Made by a program: the position numbers and the translations under genes
Shown here: piece by piece, positions 45,163 to 53,382 of the stretch
Numbering within the stretch: position 1 is the stretch's first letter
Layout: every line of letters begins with the position of its first letter
Source of the DNA: Buttiauxella gaviniae ATCC 51604
GTDB lineage: Bacteria > Pseudomonadota > Gammaproteobacteria > Enterobacterales > Enterobacteriaceae
Direction of reading: 5' to 3'
DNA length: 64,000 nucleotides
Assembly: GCF_001654835.1 (NCBI RefSeq)
Contig: NZ_LXEP01000044.1
Span: 159,565 to 223,564, forward strand
Notes under the pieces: model-generated
The model's database searches: none
Seen by the model: the letters and a program-made list of their open reading frames with translations, nothing else
What the model was told of the DNA's origin: nothing

Positions 45163-47454
45163 TTATCTTGCCCCTGTCGACTCAGCAATGTTACCACTGA
45201 TATCTCCATTTATGGCACCTGCATCACTAATATTATTTACCGTATCAGCAGCCTCTTTCGCGCTATTGACATAAATAGTTGTAGTCTTGTTGCCACTGTT
45301 GGTTACATTCATACCAGAACCACCTGAACCGGAAGCCATTCCCAATGCGCTTTCAACCCCTGTTAGCGGATTTAAATCGAACATTGAAGTAATCCCTTTA
45401 AACGCTCTGACAGTGGACGCTAGAGGTGTCATCTCATATATTCCATCCATCGCGCTTTTAATAGGGTGCTCAACTATATCCCCAAAAAAACCACTATCAT
45501 TATTATTTTTTGTTGAATTGTTTATTCCCGCAGCAGCCTTCCCGCCCAAATCAATTAGCTTTCGTAAGGCAGCAATGAGATTCGGATATCGCTTCTCGAA
45601 TTCATCAAAACTACCAAACAGGCTATCAAATACCGTTCCACCCTCCCCGTTTAACCATGCCTTCCATTCTACAAAGGCTTCATACAGCAGCCACACAGCC
45701 GCACCAACAGCAAGGAAAGGCCAAACAGCCGCAAGCACTGGTGTAGCTAATGCGAAAAACGCCGCGCCCACAGCCCCCAAGATACCGATAAGGATCGCCG
45801 CTTTACTTTCATCTGCCAGCGTAGACCAAAACTCTGCTACTTCGCCTTCAGCTTTTCTTGCAACAGGAATGAGCGTGTTTGCCGCCCAATCGGTGAATTT
45901 TTGCCACTCGCCACTAATGGTGGCTTTAGCTAAGAACGCCTGCCAATCGTTTTTCATCACAGTAGTGACCTGGCCCCATGTCCAACCCTGCTTTTTCAAC
46001 AGGTCAGCGTTGCTTGCTGCCAGCTTCTGGAAAGCTTTAATCATGGTTTCTGCGGTTAATTTCCCCTCAGTAGACATGTCTCTAAGCCCTTTAACATCGG
46101 TTCCAAAGGCTTTCGCTACTTCTGGTGCCATCGTGCCGATAGCTTCCATAAACGACTTAAATTCATCACCTGAGAATCGGTCAGAAGAAAACGCCTGGCC
46201 CATTTGGTAAAGGGCTGCATTTACCGACTCAGCACTACCACCACCCAATTGAAGTGCGCCCACCAGCCCTTGTGTTGCCTGAATAGTTTGCTCTTGCGAC
46301 AGGCCTAATTTTTGCGTGGCGGTTGCCATGTTGGTATAAGTGGAGATAAACGCACCGCTATCACTACGCACATCGCTAGCGGCCTGATTAAGAGCAAAGA
46401 ATGCGTCTTTAGCATCACCGGTAGTCTGTGCTAGCCGGGCAATTTGGGCTTGCTGGCGTTGAATAGAGTCCAGGCTAGCAGAAACCCCATTCCAGGCTGC
46501 AACAACACCTGCTGTTAACGTGGCTCCGCCTATTAGGTTTTCAACACCTAATCCACCGCCTGTTGCTCTTTCCACACCTTCCGCAACAGGTTTCTTTTTG
46601 GGCTTACTTTTCCCTGATGCTTCATTCCAATCAGTACCACCCAAATCAATATCGTTGATTTTACGCGGGGTGCTCTCCCCAAATATTGAAAACCCTTTTC
46701 TTGTACCTGCAAAATTTGCATCGGCTCGCGTAGCTAACCCACCAGCGTGACCATTCGACCAGTTTTGATGTTGTTGAGGAGGAATGGACAGACCACCGCC
46801 GCCCGATGATGGGCTGGGCGCTTTTGGTGCCGCTGGCTGTGGTGCAGATGGCGTAATGCGCGGCACCGGAGCCACAGGAACTGGCGCGACCGTTTGCTGT
46901 GGCAACGGTTGGATCCGTTGAATAACAGGTGGTTTCGGTGTCGGTAATGCTGCCGCTGGTTGTGGCGCAGGTGGTGTAATTCGCGGCACCGGAGCCACAG
47001 GAACTGGCGCGACCGTTTGCTGTGGCAACGGTTGGATCCGTTGAATAACAGGTGGTTTCAGCGCTGGCAATACTGCTGCTAGCTGTTGTGTGGGTGGCAA
47101 ACGTAACGCCGGGGATGGAAGGCCAGTTAATCCGCTTGCTGTACCTTCCACCGCAGCGCGAGCAACTTTCTGCGCCTCTTTTCTGACAGTTTCCGCTAAC
47201 GGTGTGCGAGTAATTAGATTAGCGCCTGTAGCGGCGATTGTGGCAACGGCTGCTGTAGTAGCCACTGATGGCGCTGCCGCTGTGTTTCGTGGGGCGTATG
47301 GGCTGGCTGGCTTGAGGTTATTTACACGCTTAATGGCTGCGTCGAGTTGGTTAACCTTTCCAATTGCACGCTCAATGGCTGCATCAAAGCTATCAATACC
47401 TGCCAAATCAGGTATGACGTCAATCTTGGTGACGAGGTCGCCTTGTTCACTCAT
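45163..47454 (-). CDS. Tape measure protein
   Basis: This 763-residue protein sets tail length. Residues about 20-110 are Ala-rich helical. Residues about 129-210 are two near-identical 41-residue Pro-rich repeats. Around residues 330-500 is the TIGR02675-type tape measure domain (ALYQMGQAFSSDRFSGDEFKSFMEA, TEGKLTAETMIKAFQKLA). Hydrophobic segments near 565-600 may insert into the host membrane. It follows the tail-assembly chaperone, whose frameshift product ends at its start. A KOPS octamer (CCCTCCCC, 45641-45648) lies in it. Confidence 0.9.
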   Translation of the reverse strand: MSEQGDLVTKIDVIPDLAGIDSFDAAIERAIGKVNQLDAAIKRVNNLKPASPYAPRNTAAAPSVATTAAVATIAATGANLITRTPLAETVRKEAQKVARAAVEGTASGLTGLPSPALRLPPTQQLAAVLPALKPPVIQRIQPLPQQTVAPVPVAPVPRITPPAPQPAAALPTPKPPVIQRIQPLPQQTVAPVPVAPVPRITPSAPQPAAPKAPSPSSGGGGLSIPPQQHQNWSNGHAGGLATRADANFAGTRKGFSIFGESTPRKINDIDLGGTDWNEASGKSKPKKKPVAEGVERATGGGLGVENLIGGATLTAGVVAAWNGVSASLDSIQRQQAQIARLAQTTGDAKDAFFALNQAASDVRSDSGAFISTYTNMATATQKLGLSQEQTIQATQGLVGALQLGGGSAESVNAALYQMGQAFSSDRFSGDEFKSFMEAIGTMAPEVAKAFGTDVKGLRDMSTEGKLTAETMIKAFQKLAASNADLLKKQGWTWGQVTTVMKNDWQAFLAKATISGEWQKFTDWAANTLIPVARKAEGEVAEFWSTLADESKAAILIGILGAVGAAFFALATPVLAAVWPFLAVGAAVWLLYEAFVEWKAWLNGEGGTVFDSLFGSFDEFEKRYPNLIAALRKLIDLGGKAAAGINNSTKNNNDSGFFGDIVEHPIKSAMDGIYEMTPLASTVRAFKGITSMFDLNPLTGVESALGMASGSGGSGMNVTNSGNKTTTIYVNSAKEAADTVNNISDAGAINGDISGNIAESTGAR
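46825..47070 (-). repeat. Two 123-bp tandem repeats within the tape measure gene
   Basis: Each unit encodes 41 residues containing KPPVIQRIQPLPQQTVAPVP. Copy 1 spans 47070-46948 and copy 2 spans 46947-46825. The DNA copies are nearly identical, so the duplication is recent. It keeps the frame and lengthens the protein. Confidence 0.9.
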
Positions 47455-48070
47455 TTTTTCACCTTATTAATGGCGTGAGAAACCGCGTTATCAAACTGGA
47501 TAACGGCGGAAGCTCTCATAATGGAATCAAAGGAGGCGCGGCCTGTAACTACATCTGCGTAGTCAATCAGACCGCTTTCAATCACTCGCCAGATGACGAG
47601 TTCTGTGCGGACGGTGCGGTCAAGGTTTTCAGCAAGCTGCTGAACAGTTGTTGCATGGCTCCCCGCATTGTTACCGCCGTGTCCAGACCAATATTTTTTT
47701 TTAAGCCTGTAGCGACGGGAAGCACGGAAAGTTTGAGACATTCCAGCGCAACCAGATACACATCAGCAATGTTTGCCGCCGTGTAAACGGTGTTAACTGC
47801 ATCCCAGCTATCAAGAAAATCACCGTCTTCATTCAGGATTTGAGCGCGGGATTTTGACAGCAATGTAAAAAGCAGTTCGTCATGGTCTTCACGATTGAGC
47901 ATCCCGAAAACCTTCGTCGACATCGAGAGAATGCTTTCGACCTGGTTGATGCCATGTTTCGCCAGAATTTCAGCGACACGCAAGTTAAAGTGAACAGCAT
48001 CAAAGGCGCTCATACGGACAATGCAGTATTTATTGCCGTTGATTTCTACGTGCTTAATTGAATCATCCAT
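47451..48070 (-). CDS. Tail assembly chaperone, -1 frameshift fusion (gpGT-like)
   Basis: If ribosomes slip -1 in the A9 run near 47698, reading continues as KKKYWSGHGGNN and AENLDRTVRTELVIWRVIE to a stop at 47451-47453, overlapping the tape measure ATG at 47454. This gives about 206 residues. The frame offset is exactly -1: codon starts move from positions congruent to 1 to those congruent to 2 modulo 3. The second frame has no well-placed start or ribosome site of its own. Programmed frameshifts at this position are common in tailed phages. This one is inferred, not shown. Confidence 0.75.
47582..48070 (-). CDS. Tail assembly chaperone, short form (gpG-like)
   Basis: The unshifted product has 162 residues (MDDSIKHVEINGNKYCIVRM, ending TAPSAQNSSSGE). 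It lies between the tail tube and tape measure genes, the standard position for a gpG-type tail chaperone. The message contains nine consecutive A residues (47702-47694 on the minus strand) in the codons GLKKN, a strong slippery run. Short and long forms together would coat the tape measure during tail assembly. Its stop is 130 bases before the tape measure start. Confidence 0.8.
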   Translation of the reverse strand: MDDSIKHVEINGNKYCIVRMSAFDAVHFNLRVAEILAKHGINQVESILSMSTKVFGMLNREDHDELLFTLLSKSRAQILNEDGDFLDSWDAVNTVYTAANIADVYLVALECLKLSVLPVATGLKKNIGLDTAVTMRGAMQQLFSSLLKTLTAPSAQNSSSGE

Positions 48071-48477
48071 CAGCGCACGATCCCCCCAATGATGGTTGAA
48101 TCCAGCTCACCTGTTACCAGCTTCCATTCCAGTGTTTGAGCGCCAACACCATTATTTGCACCGTCAGAAGGCTGGCGGGCAAACATCGCATAACCCAGAC
48201 GATGAACGGAAAGATTGCGCGTGTTGGTGACAGAAACAGGAATAACCGCCTTTGTTTTCTGCATCAGAGCAAGCGCGGTATTTACCGGGGAATTTCGCTG
48301 CGTCGTAAACGTAACCGAACCCTCTTCGCTCGGATTCTCAATAAATGACCAGTCGCCACCAATACCAGATGTGACCGTGATTTGGTCATCAGGAACTTCG
48401 ACAGTGATATTACTGTCTTTAGCTAGGCCAATAACCGGGACAACACCTACGGTAATTAACCAGTCTTTTGAGGACAT
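48070..48477 (-). CDS. Tail tube protein (DUF3277-like)
   Basis: The start at 48477 (MSSKDWLITVGVVPVIGLAKD) gives 135 residues; a start five residues upstream is possible. The beta-rich sequence (SNITVEVPDDQITVTSGIGG, later NSPVNTALALMQKTKAVIPVS) is typical for DUF3277 tube proteins that pair with DUF3383 sheaths. The gene follows the sheath gene by 18 bases and overlaps the chaperone start by one base. Confidence 0.78.
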   Translation of the reverse strand: MSSKDWLITVGVVPVIGLAKDSNITVEVPDDQITVTSGIGGDWSFIENPSEEGSVTFTTQRNSPVNTALALMQKTKAVIPVSVTNTRNLSVHRLGYAMFARQPSDGANNGVGAQTLEWKLVTGELDSTIIGGIVR

Positions 48478-48495
48478 ATTTCCTAAAAACATAAT

Positions 48496-49857
48496 TTAAA
48501 TCCCGTAGGTCATGCCTGTGCCAATAGCATCTACATGCTTAATGGCGTGGCGTAGATAGAATTGGAATTTCACAGTAAGGTCGCCTTTGATGCGCTGGAC
48601 GGCGCTAACCTCTGCCATTGTCGGACGGAATACCTCGAAGCCGCGAATCAGATCGCCATTCTCATCGGTAAAGTTCTCAATGATGCCGCCCGCGCTCTGG
48701 CCTGCTTTGAGTGAACTTTCCATTTTGTTGCAGACCACTTCGTAACCCGGCATGTCGTGACCAACCTTGTTGCGGTTTACAAACAGTGTGGCGAGGTCTT
48801 TTTGCATACGGTCAGCCTGCCAGTAAGCAAAGCGAACCACTTCGATTGACTCACCGTCACCACAGGTGCCAGGGTAAGTGACCGTGACGCCCGAACCGTA
48901 ATCCTCAAAGGTGTTGCCATTGAGTGCGATAATTTTTTGATAGTCTGTTTCGGTAAAGTCATCACTCATGACACCGTTAAGCGTCTTAAGCGCCCATGTT
49001 TCTGAGCCTGGTTGCATGACCAGACAACGCCCAGCAATAGCAGCATCAAGGAAGTTTTTAGGCTTTTTGGTAGAGATGGCAAAAGAACCAGACAAGTTTT
49101 TATCGTGCAAATACTTGGTAATGCTGTCTGTTGCCCAGGTTGAAGAGGTGTAGTCATCAATGAATACACCCATCTTATCAATCTGAGATTCAACCCAATC
49201 AGCAATAGCTTTCTGAATGGTCAAATTGCGCGAGGTGGTCATACACATAAAGAACTTGTTGTACTGATTTTTAATGCTGGCAATAGCAGCCGCAACCTGT
49301 GAACCCTGCGCTGTTGACTGCTCATGCAGAACGTCTGCACCTTCCAGATAGACAACACGACCTGTTACGTTGAACTGGTCAGCGTTATTAGTATCAACAA
49401 CAATATCTGCTGCTGCACCTGTGCTACCTGCCCATGCTGTTCCGTTATAGCTGGCGTAGCGATATTCTCCCGCGACAGTAATGTATGCGATAGTGGCTTT
49501 TTTATCGGCTGGTGCGCCACCAACAGGTACACCATTAAGCTTAATCATGGTCTTGCTATAGACCAATGAAATATCACCCACCACCAGCGTATCCGGGGCG
49601 GGTTTTTGGGAAAAGTACGCCTGCACTGCTTTCAGGTTGTCGCCTGACATACCATCAAGAGCCGGATCGTCTGGGTTGGTATAAACCGCATAGGTGTAAT
49701 CAAATTCTTCTGCACTGTGCGTTTCATACGTTCCGTATGTAACCCCATAAAACCCCGAAACCGGAGCAAGGATAATCCCCACCCCGAAAACACCATATTT
49801 CGCGGCCGTTGTTTGTCGTCCAATCTTGACGCTAAAAAGTCGACTTAAATTCGCCAT
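48496..49857 (-). CDS. Contractile tail sheath protein (DUF3383)
   Basis: This 453-residue protein begins MANLSRLFSVKIGRQTTAAK and has DNLKAVQAYFSQKPAPDTLVVGDI and, near the C-terminus, GFEVFRPTMAEVSAVQRIKGD, consistent with the DUF3383 sheath family. A contractile sheath makes this a myovirus-type phage. It lies between the tail terminator gene and the tail tube gene. The role follows from family and position. Confidence 0.85.
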   Translation of the reverse strand: MANLSRLFSVKIGRQTTAAKYGVFGVGIILAPVSGFYGVTYGTYETHSAEEFDYTYAVYTNPDDPALDGMSGDNLKAVQAYFSQKPAPDTLVVGDISLVYSKTMIKLNGVPVGGAPADKKATIAYITVAGEYRYASYNGTAWAGSTGAAADIVVDTNNADQFNVTGRVVYLEGADVLHEQSTAQGSQVAAAIASIKNQYNKFFMCMTTSRNLTIQKAIADWVESQIDKMGVFIDDYTSSTWATDSITKYLHDKNLSGSFAISTKKPKNFLDAAIAGRCLVMQPGSETWALKTLNGVMSDDFTETDYQKIIALNGNTFEDYGSGVTVTYPGTCGDGESIEVVRFAYWQADRMQKDLATLFVNRNKVGHDMPGYEVVCNKMESSLKAGQSAGGIIENFTDENGDLIRGFEVFRPTMAEVSAVQRIKGDLTVKFQFYLRHAIKHVDAIGTGMTYGI

Positions 49858-50646
49858 TTAGTAACCTCTGATAGTGAGAGTTGCCTGTTTAGCGCCTGCA
49901 TCTACCGCAGCGCCAGCAATCCAACTCTCTTTTTTGTAATACTGATACACAAATTGAAGTGACATTGTCACTTGGGCCATTTGCTGGTAAACGAGGTTAT
50001 CAATAAGCGGTGAGCTATTCTCGAAATCGCTTGAGCGGTCAAGGCAGCAGTTATTTTCGAATTGCCAGAAATCCCCCTCTGTACTGTCAATCTGGTAGAG
50101 GAAATTCTCCAGAAATGCCTGAGCATCATCAGCCGAACGGATAATTACCACTTCTGCCGAGCAGTTATAGTGATACACCCGGTAATCACCGTCCCACGTC
50201 TTATCAAAGGGATATGGCTCGCGGGATGTAGAGAGCAAATGAATTGCTGTAAATGTCTCTTTTGGCTCAGGAAGTTTTTGTTGCGCGTAAAGTGGGTTAT
50301 CACCCATCAATGCAATAAGCGCCTGCCGCAGCCGCACCAAAGCGACATAAGGCGCACCTGTCATGATTAAAGGGTTTGCCTGGCTATCCGTGAGTTTTAG
50401 TGTGCCTGCCGGGAACTTGATGACAGTGCCAACAGAAATCAGGGCATCGACGGGAATCGTGATTGACGCGCTGCCGTTGGTGCTTAATTCAATTGCGGTG
50501 ACAGAAACCGGATCGCTTCCGTTGTAGGGGGTAAACAAAATATCTTTGCTGTTGCCGTTAGCGGTAAATGTCGCTTTCTCTGCCCGGTAATCCGGGTAAG
50601 CAATTTCCCCGCCAACGGTCATTAATTTGACCGTATAGGTTGCCAT
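49858..50646 (-). CDS. Tail/neck terminator-like protein
   Basis: This 262-residue protein (MATYTVKLMTVGGEIAYPDY) has a beta-rich first half, then a second half with RLRQALIALMGDNPLYAQ and LVYQQMAQVTMSLQFVYQYY, like LIC_12616-type neck or tail terminator proteins of contractile phages. It touches its neighbours on both sides (one-base overlap upstream, zero gap to the sheath). The function is inferred from position. Confidence 0.65.
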   Translation of the reverse strand: MATYTVKLMTVGGEIAYPDYRAEKATFTANGNSKDILFTPYNGSDPVSVTAIELSTNGSASITIPVDALISVGTVIKFPAGTLKLTDSQANPLIMTGAPYVALVRLRQALIALMGDNPLYAQQKLPEPKETFTAIHLLSTSREPYPFDKTWDGDYRVYHYNCSAEVVIIRSADDAQAFLENFLYQIDSTEGDFWQFENNCCLDRSSDFENSSPLIDNLVYQQMAQVTMSLQFVYQYYKKESWIAGAAVDAGAKQATLTIRGY

Positions 50647-50999
50647 TATCCCACCAGCTCGAGGGCGTCCTGTTCTTTCATAATGAAAAGCAGATATTCA
50701 AAATGGTTTATCACGCCGTTTAACCACTCCTGACGCTGTACCACCTCGTAATATTTGCCACCACACAGCACGATAGCGCCGTTATGCTCACCTTCCTCAG
50801 TAACCAACAGGTCAGCCTCGCCGATAGCTTCGTAATAGTCCTGTGGCTTACGGCCCGATAGGTATTGACGGAATGAGCCGTTACCATCAACGGGCTGCAT
50901 ACTGAGAAAAGCGGATTGCTGGTCTGAATATTCCTGGCGAACAATACCCGCCACATTCTCAGACTCCAGCGGTTGCCAGTATTGGATTAGTCGTCTCAT
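50646..50999 (-). CDS. Head-tail connector / stopper-like protein
   Basis: This 117-residue protein (MRRLIQYWQPLESENVAGIV, with the end INHFEYLLFIMKEQDALELVG) sits between the tail-completion and terminator genes. Its size and beta-rich pattern fit head-closure stopper proteins, but I do not recognise a named family. It overlaps the upstream gene by four bases (ATGA). Confidence 0.6.
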   Translation of the reverse strand: MRRLIQYWQPLESENVAGIVRQEYSDQQSAFLSMQPVDGNGSFRQYLSGRKPQDYYEAIGEADLLVTEEGEHNGAIVLCGGKYYEVVQRQEWLNGVINHFEYLLFIMKEQDALELVG

Positions 51000-51487
51000 T
51001 TTTGTGTGACCTTGTATGCGACGGTATCGAAGAGGAAATGACTAGATTCAAGCACTTGCTTTTGCACACCGTACTTTTTGATTTTTCGGGCAATAGTCAC
51101 TTCTGAGTTTGGTTTGTAGAGGGTTGCAGTCATCAGCGTGCGGCGCGTCATTCGGTAAGCTTCTGCACCAATATAATTAGCGGCCTGGCCTGCTGTTTTC
51201 TTGCCGTCAATAACCTGCCTGATAACCTGCTGGTATTGGGATGATTGCATCCAGCCCTGAATACGGTTTGCCGAATAAGTCATAAACGGACGGGCCGGAA
51301 TTAACTCCCAACCCATCGCGTTTTTAGTGCCGAAGTTGTTCCAGGCGGCGTAAGTGGCAACGTCTACGCCTTCATGCTGTTTGCCGCGATGAATGCCGAC
51401 TGTTACCTTGATGTTTGCCAGTGACTTAATACGCTGGCGAATAACTCGGTCATAGCCGCGTGTTTCAAACTTTGCGCCGCCTCTCAT
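50996..51487 (-). CDS. Tail completion protein (HK97 gp10-like)
   Basis: This 163-residue protein has YDRVIRQRIKSLANIKVTVGIHRGK and ATYAAWNNFGTKN, then IPARPFM, a set typical of HK97 gp10/Neck1-type tail-completion proteins. It is basic and follows the small Acb2-like gene by two bases. It would help join the tail tube to the neck. Confidence 0.7.
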   Translation of the reverse strand: MRGGAKFETRGYDRVIRQRIKSLANIKVTVGIHRGKQHEGVDVATYAAWNNFGTKNAMGWELIPARPFMTYSANRIQGWMQSSQYQQVIRQVIDGKKTAGQAANYIGAEAYRMTRRTLMTATLYKPNSEVTIARKIKKYGVQKQVLESSHFLFDTVAYKVTQK

Positions 51488-51489
51488 GG

Positions 51490-51678
51490 CTACCCCATAG
51501 ACGCTCTAACCAGCGCGTCTTTTGCCTCTGGCAACTTGCGCAGACCTGCTGACTTTTCACCACTATCAGGCAGGCTTTCATCCATCTGTTTTGCCAATTC
51601 GCCGATTGGTTTACTTACTTCTTGCAGATGTGATGGAAGATGTTCGTATGCAAAAAACTTCATAATTGGTGATGGCAT
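51490..51678 (-). CDS. Acb2/Tad1-hairpin family protein (anti-CBASS type)
   Basis: This 62-residue protein starts at 51678 with AGGAG 9 bases upstream. It has HLPSHLQEVSKPIGELAKQM and LPDSGEKSAGLRKLPEAKDA followed by LVRASM. This two-helix pattern with E-K-s-x-x-LRKLLEAKDA-x-VRA is that of the Acb2/Tad1-like hairpin family. Acb2 forms hexamers that sequester cyclic di- and trinucleotides and so block CBASS and Thoeris defence. One conserved helix residue differs: Pro replaces Leu in KLLEAKD. A 121-base gap precedes the gene, with TATAGT as a possible -10, unlike its packed neighbours. Confidence 0.78.
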   Translation of the reverse strand: MPSPIMKFFAYEHLPSHLQEVSKPIGELAKQMDESLPDSGEKSAGLRKLPEAKDALVRASMG

Positions 51679-51799
51679 GGATCGAACTCCTAAATCAATT
51701 TAACTAAATTAGAATGTTTCACTATAAAAGAAGGGTTTCACCGCATTAACACTGTGGGCGCCAAAGCTGGCCAATCGCATTTATTAGTACAATATGCTG

Positions 51800-52159
51800 T
51801 TAATCAGCGTGACCGACGATAATACAACCGCCTGAAAGGTCGCTCATTGCATCAAGAAATTCCCGGCCCCAATCAGTACCCTGCCAGCCCGCCTTTTGCG
51901 CTGATGCCGTGTAGCTAATTGCAACCTTTCCTTCCTTGCGGCTTGCCATGCCGCGAACGCTTGCGCTTAATCCTTCAATAGTTATCGGGGCGAGGTTAGC
52001 GGCTACATATAGCGCCACAAGACGCTCTGATTCATAACCGTAATCCGCAGCGGCTTGAAGGTCATAGAGCCGCTTACACTGATTAGAAAGGGCGCTAACT
52101 GCGCCCTTATCTAATGTGATACCCGGTAACAGAATGGCTAACCACTCATCTACCGTCAT
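51800..52159 (-). CDS. DUF4054 head-tail adaptor-like protein
   Basis: This 119-residue protein (MTVDEWLAILLPGITLDKGA, then ALYVAANLAPITIEGLSASVRGMASRK) is consistent with DUF4054 and the gp6-like adaptor proteins that bind the portal. It follows the small 84-residue gene by nine bases and precedes the Acb2-like gene. The fold assignment is based on the Leu-rich helical first half and the VALYVAAN helix common to the family. Confidence 0.7.
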   Translation of the reverse strand: MTVDEWLAILLPGITLDKGAVSALSNQCKRLYDLQAAADYGYESERLVALYVAANLAPITIEGLSASVRGMASRKEGKVAISYTASAQKAGWQGTDWGREFLDAMSDLSGGCIIVGHAD

Positions 52160-52168
52160 GCTATGCCC

Positions 52169-52423
52169 TTACTCGTCGTCTGACTCAACAACGCCGTCAT
52201 GCTCTTTCTGGAGCTTTTTAGCTTCGGCGGCGCTAACTTGTTTTAGCCTCTTTTCATCCAGAAACTGCTTAACACCACCAATTTGCAGCGTAGCTGCCGG
52301 AACGCTTACAACCTCCAGCGGAGCAACAACAACGTTTTCAATCCCACCCTCATCGTTTTTAGCCAAGATGTGGATCGGCGCTTCGGTTAGATTTGTCAGG
52401 AAAATGGTCTTTAATTCGTCCAT
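52169..52423 (-). CDS. Small hypothetical phage protein downstream of capsid gene
   Basis: This 84-residue acidic protein (MDELKTIFLTNLTEAPIHIL, PLEVVSVPAATLQIGGVKQF, ending in VVESDDE) starts three bases after the capsid gene's stop. No membrane segment or motif is seen. Its position between capsid and adaptor genes suggests a capsid-associated or connector role, but I do not recognise a family. Confidence 0.6.
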   Translation of the reverse strand: MDELKTIFLTNLTEAPIHILAKNDEGGIENVVVAPLEVVSVPAATLQIGGVKQFLDEKRLKQVSAAEAKKLQKEHDGVVESDDE

Positions 52424-52426
52424 TGA

Positions 52427-53365
52427 TTAAATTACCTTCGATGATTTAGCGGCGGCTAATGGTGCACGGGTTATAACACCAGCACTACGCGATAAGCATG
52501 GGATAGACAGGTCAAGCCCGCTACGCTGAACAGGCAATTGACGGAACAATAAAGGCGTAGCCTGTGCGAAGTTACGGCGGTTGTTTGCCAGAGCAACTAA
52601 AATGCCGTCATCATCCAGATCGGAGTTTTTGCGGAATGTTACTTCTGGGTATGAAGTACGTAGGAATGACAGTACAGTCCCCAGCGTACCGGACAGGCGT
52701 TTACCCTGGACTTTTGACCATGCTTTAGATGGGAAATGCACTTCGTTGGTTTCGTAAATCTTGCTGGAGTTTACGGCGGCAATAAGTGCAGAAACATCAT
52801 CAGCAATATCATCACCATCACCCGTAGCCCAACCACCTTTCAACGCCACCTGTGGAATGTTTGGATGACTGATAAAACCGATAATCTGATATTCACGATC
52901 GCCACGCCACAGCAGATTAGAAATAGTACGCTCGTGTGCTTCGCGGGTATTCATTGCAAGAATATTGTCCAGTGGTGTACCAGACATAGCCGCAGCCATA
53001 ACATCACTGTAGGTGTACCCGTAACCCAGGCCGAAATCGTACATCAGCGCAAAATACTCTTTCCCTTTTGCGCTCATCATTGGCATGTCAGTACCAAATG
53101 CCGCCATGATTTTCGCCATGCCCGCCGCAGAATACATGCGGTAGCCTGCGTACTTCGCTCCTTCGTTAATGCCTTGTTCCTGTGCAAACATCGTAAGCGC
53201 AACAGGTGCTGGCATTTCTTCCATGTAAACATCAGTCGACATAGAAATAAGGTCACGGGCAAAAATTAACCCTTGCTCATCGGTATTGATGGTTGGCATT
53301 GAGCCAGCGGCTTGAGCATCCGCAAAGTACAGCCCAAAGAATTGGGCTAAATGTTTTTCATTCAT
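52427..53365 (-). CDS. Major capsid protein (DUF2184)
   Basis: This 312-residue protein has MSTDVYMEEMPAPVALTMFA, SDVMAAAMSGTPLDNILAMN and ERTISNLLWRGDREYQIIGF, which fit the DUF2184 capsid family with the HK97 fold. It lies after the cement gene and before the connectors, as expected. No cleavage site is obvious, but the preceding DUF2213 gene may supply protease and scaffold functions. Confidence 0.82.
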   Translation of the reverse strand: MNEKHLAQFFGLYFADAQAAGSMPTINTDEQGLIFARDLISMSTDVYMEEMPAPVALTMFAQEQGINEGAKYAGYRMYSAAGMAKIMAAFGTDMPMMSAKGKEYFALMYDFGLGYGYTYSDVMAAAMSGTPLDNILAMNTREAHERTISNLLWRGDREYQIIGFISHPNIPQVALKGGWATGDGDDIADDVSALIAAVNSSKIYETNEVHFPSKAWSKVQGKRLSGTLGTVLSFLRTSYPEVTFRKNSDLDDDGILVALANNRRNFAQATPLLFRQLPVQRSGLDLSIPCLSRSAGVITRAPLAAAKSSKVI

Positions 53366-53382
53366 TCTTCTTGTTTTCCCAG

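Noticed and set aside
45287..46210. A long plus-strand open frame (307 codons) opposite the tape measure gene
   Set aside because: It has no ribosome site, no recognisable domain and lies fully antisense to a clear tape measure gene with strong codon bias. It is a shadow frame.
46825..47070. A possible CRISPR array
   Set aside because: The repeats are two 123-base in-frame coding units without unique spacers or cas genes; they are a tape measure duplication.
47451..47741. The 96-codon frame after the tail chaperone as an independent gene
   Set aside because: Its only ATG is far inside the first gene with no ribosome site, and the sequence continues naturally from the A9 slippery run. A frameshift extension explains it better.
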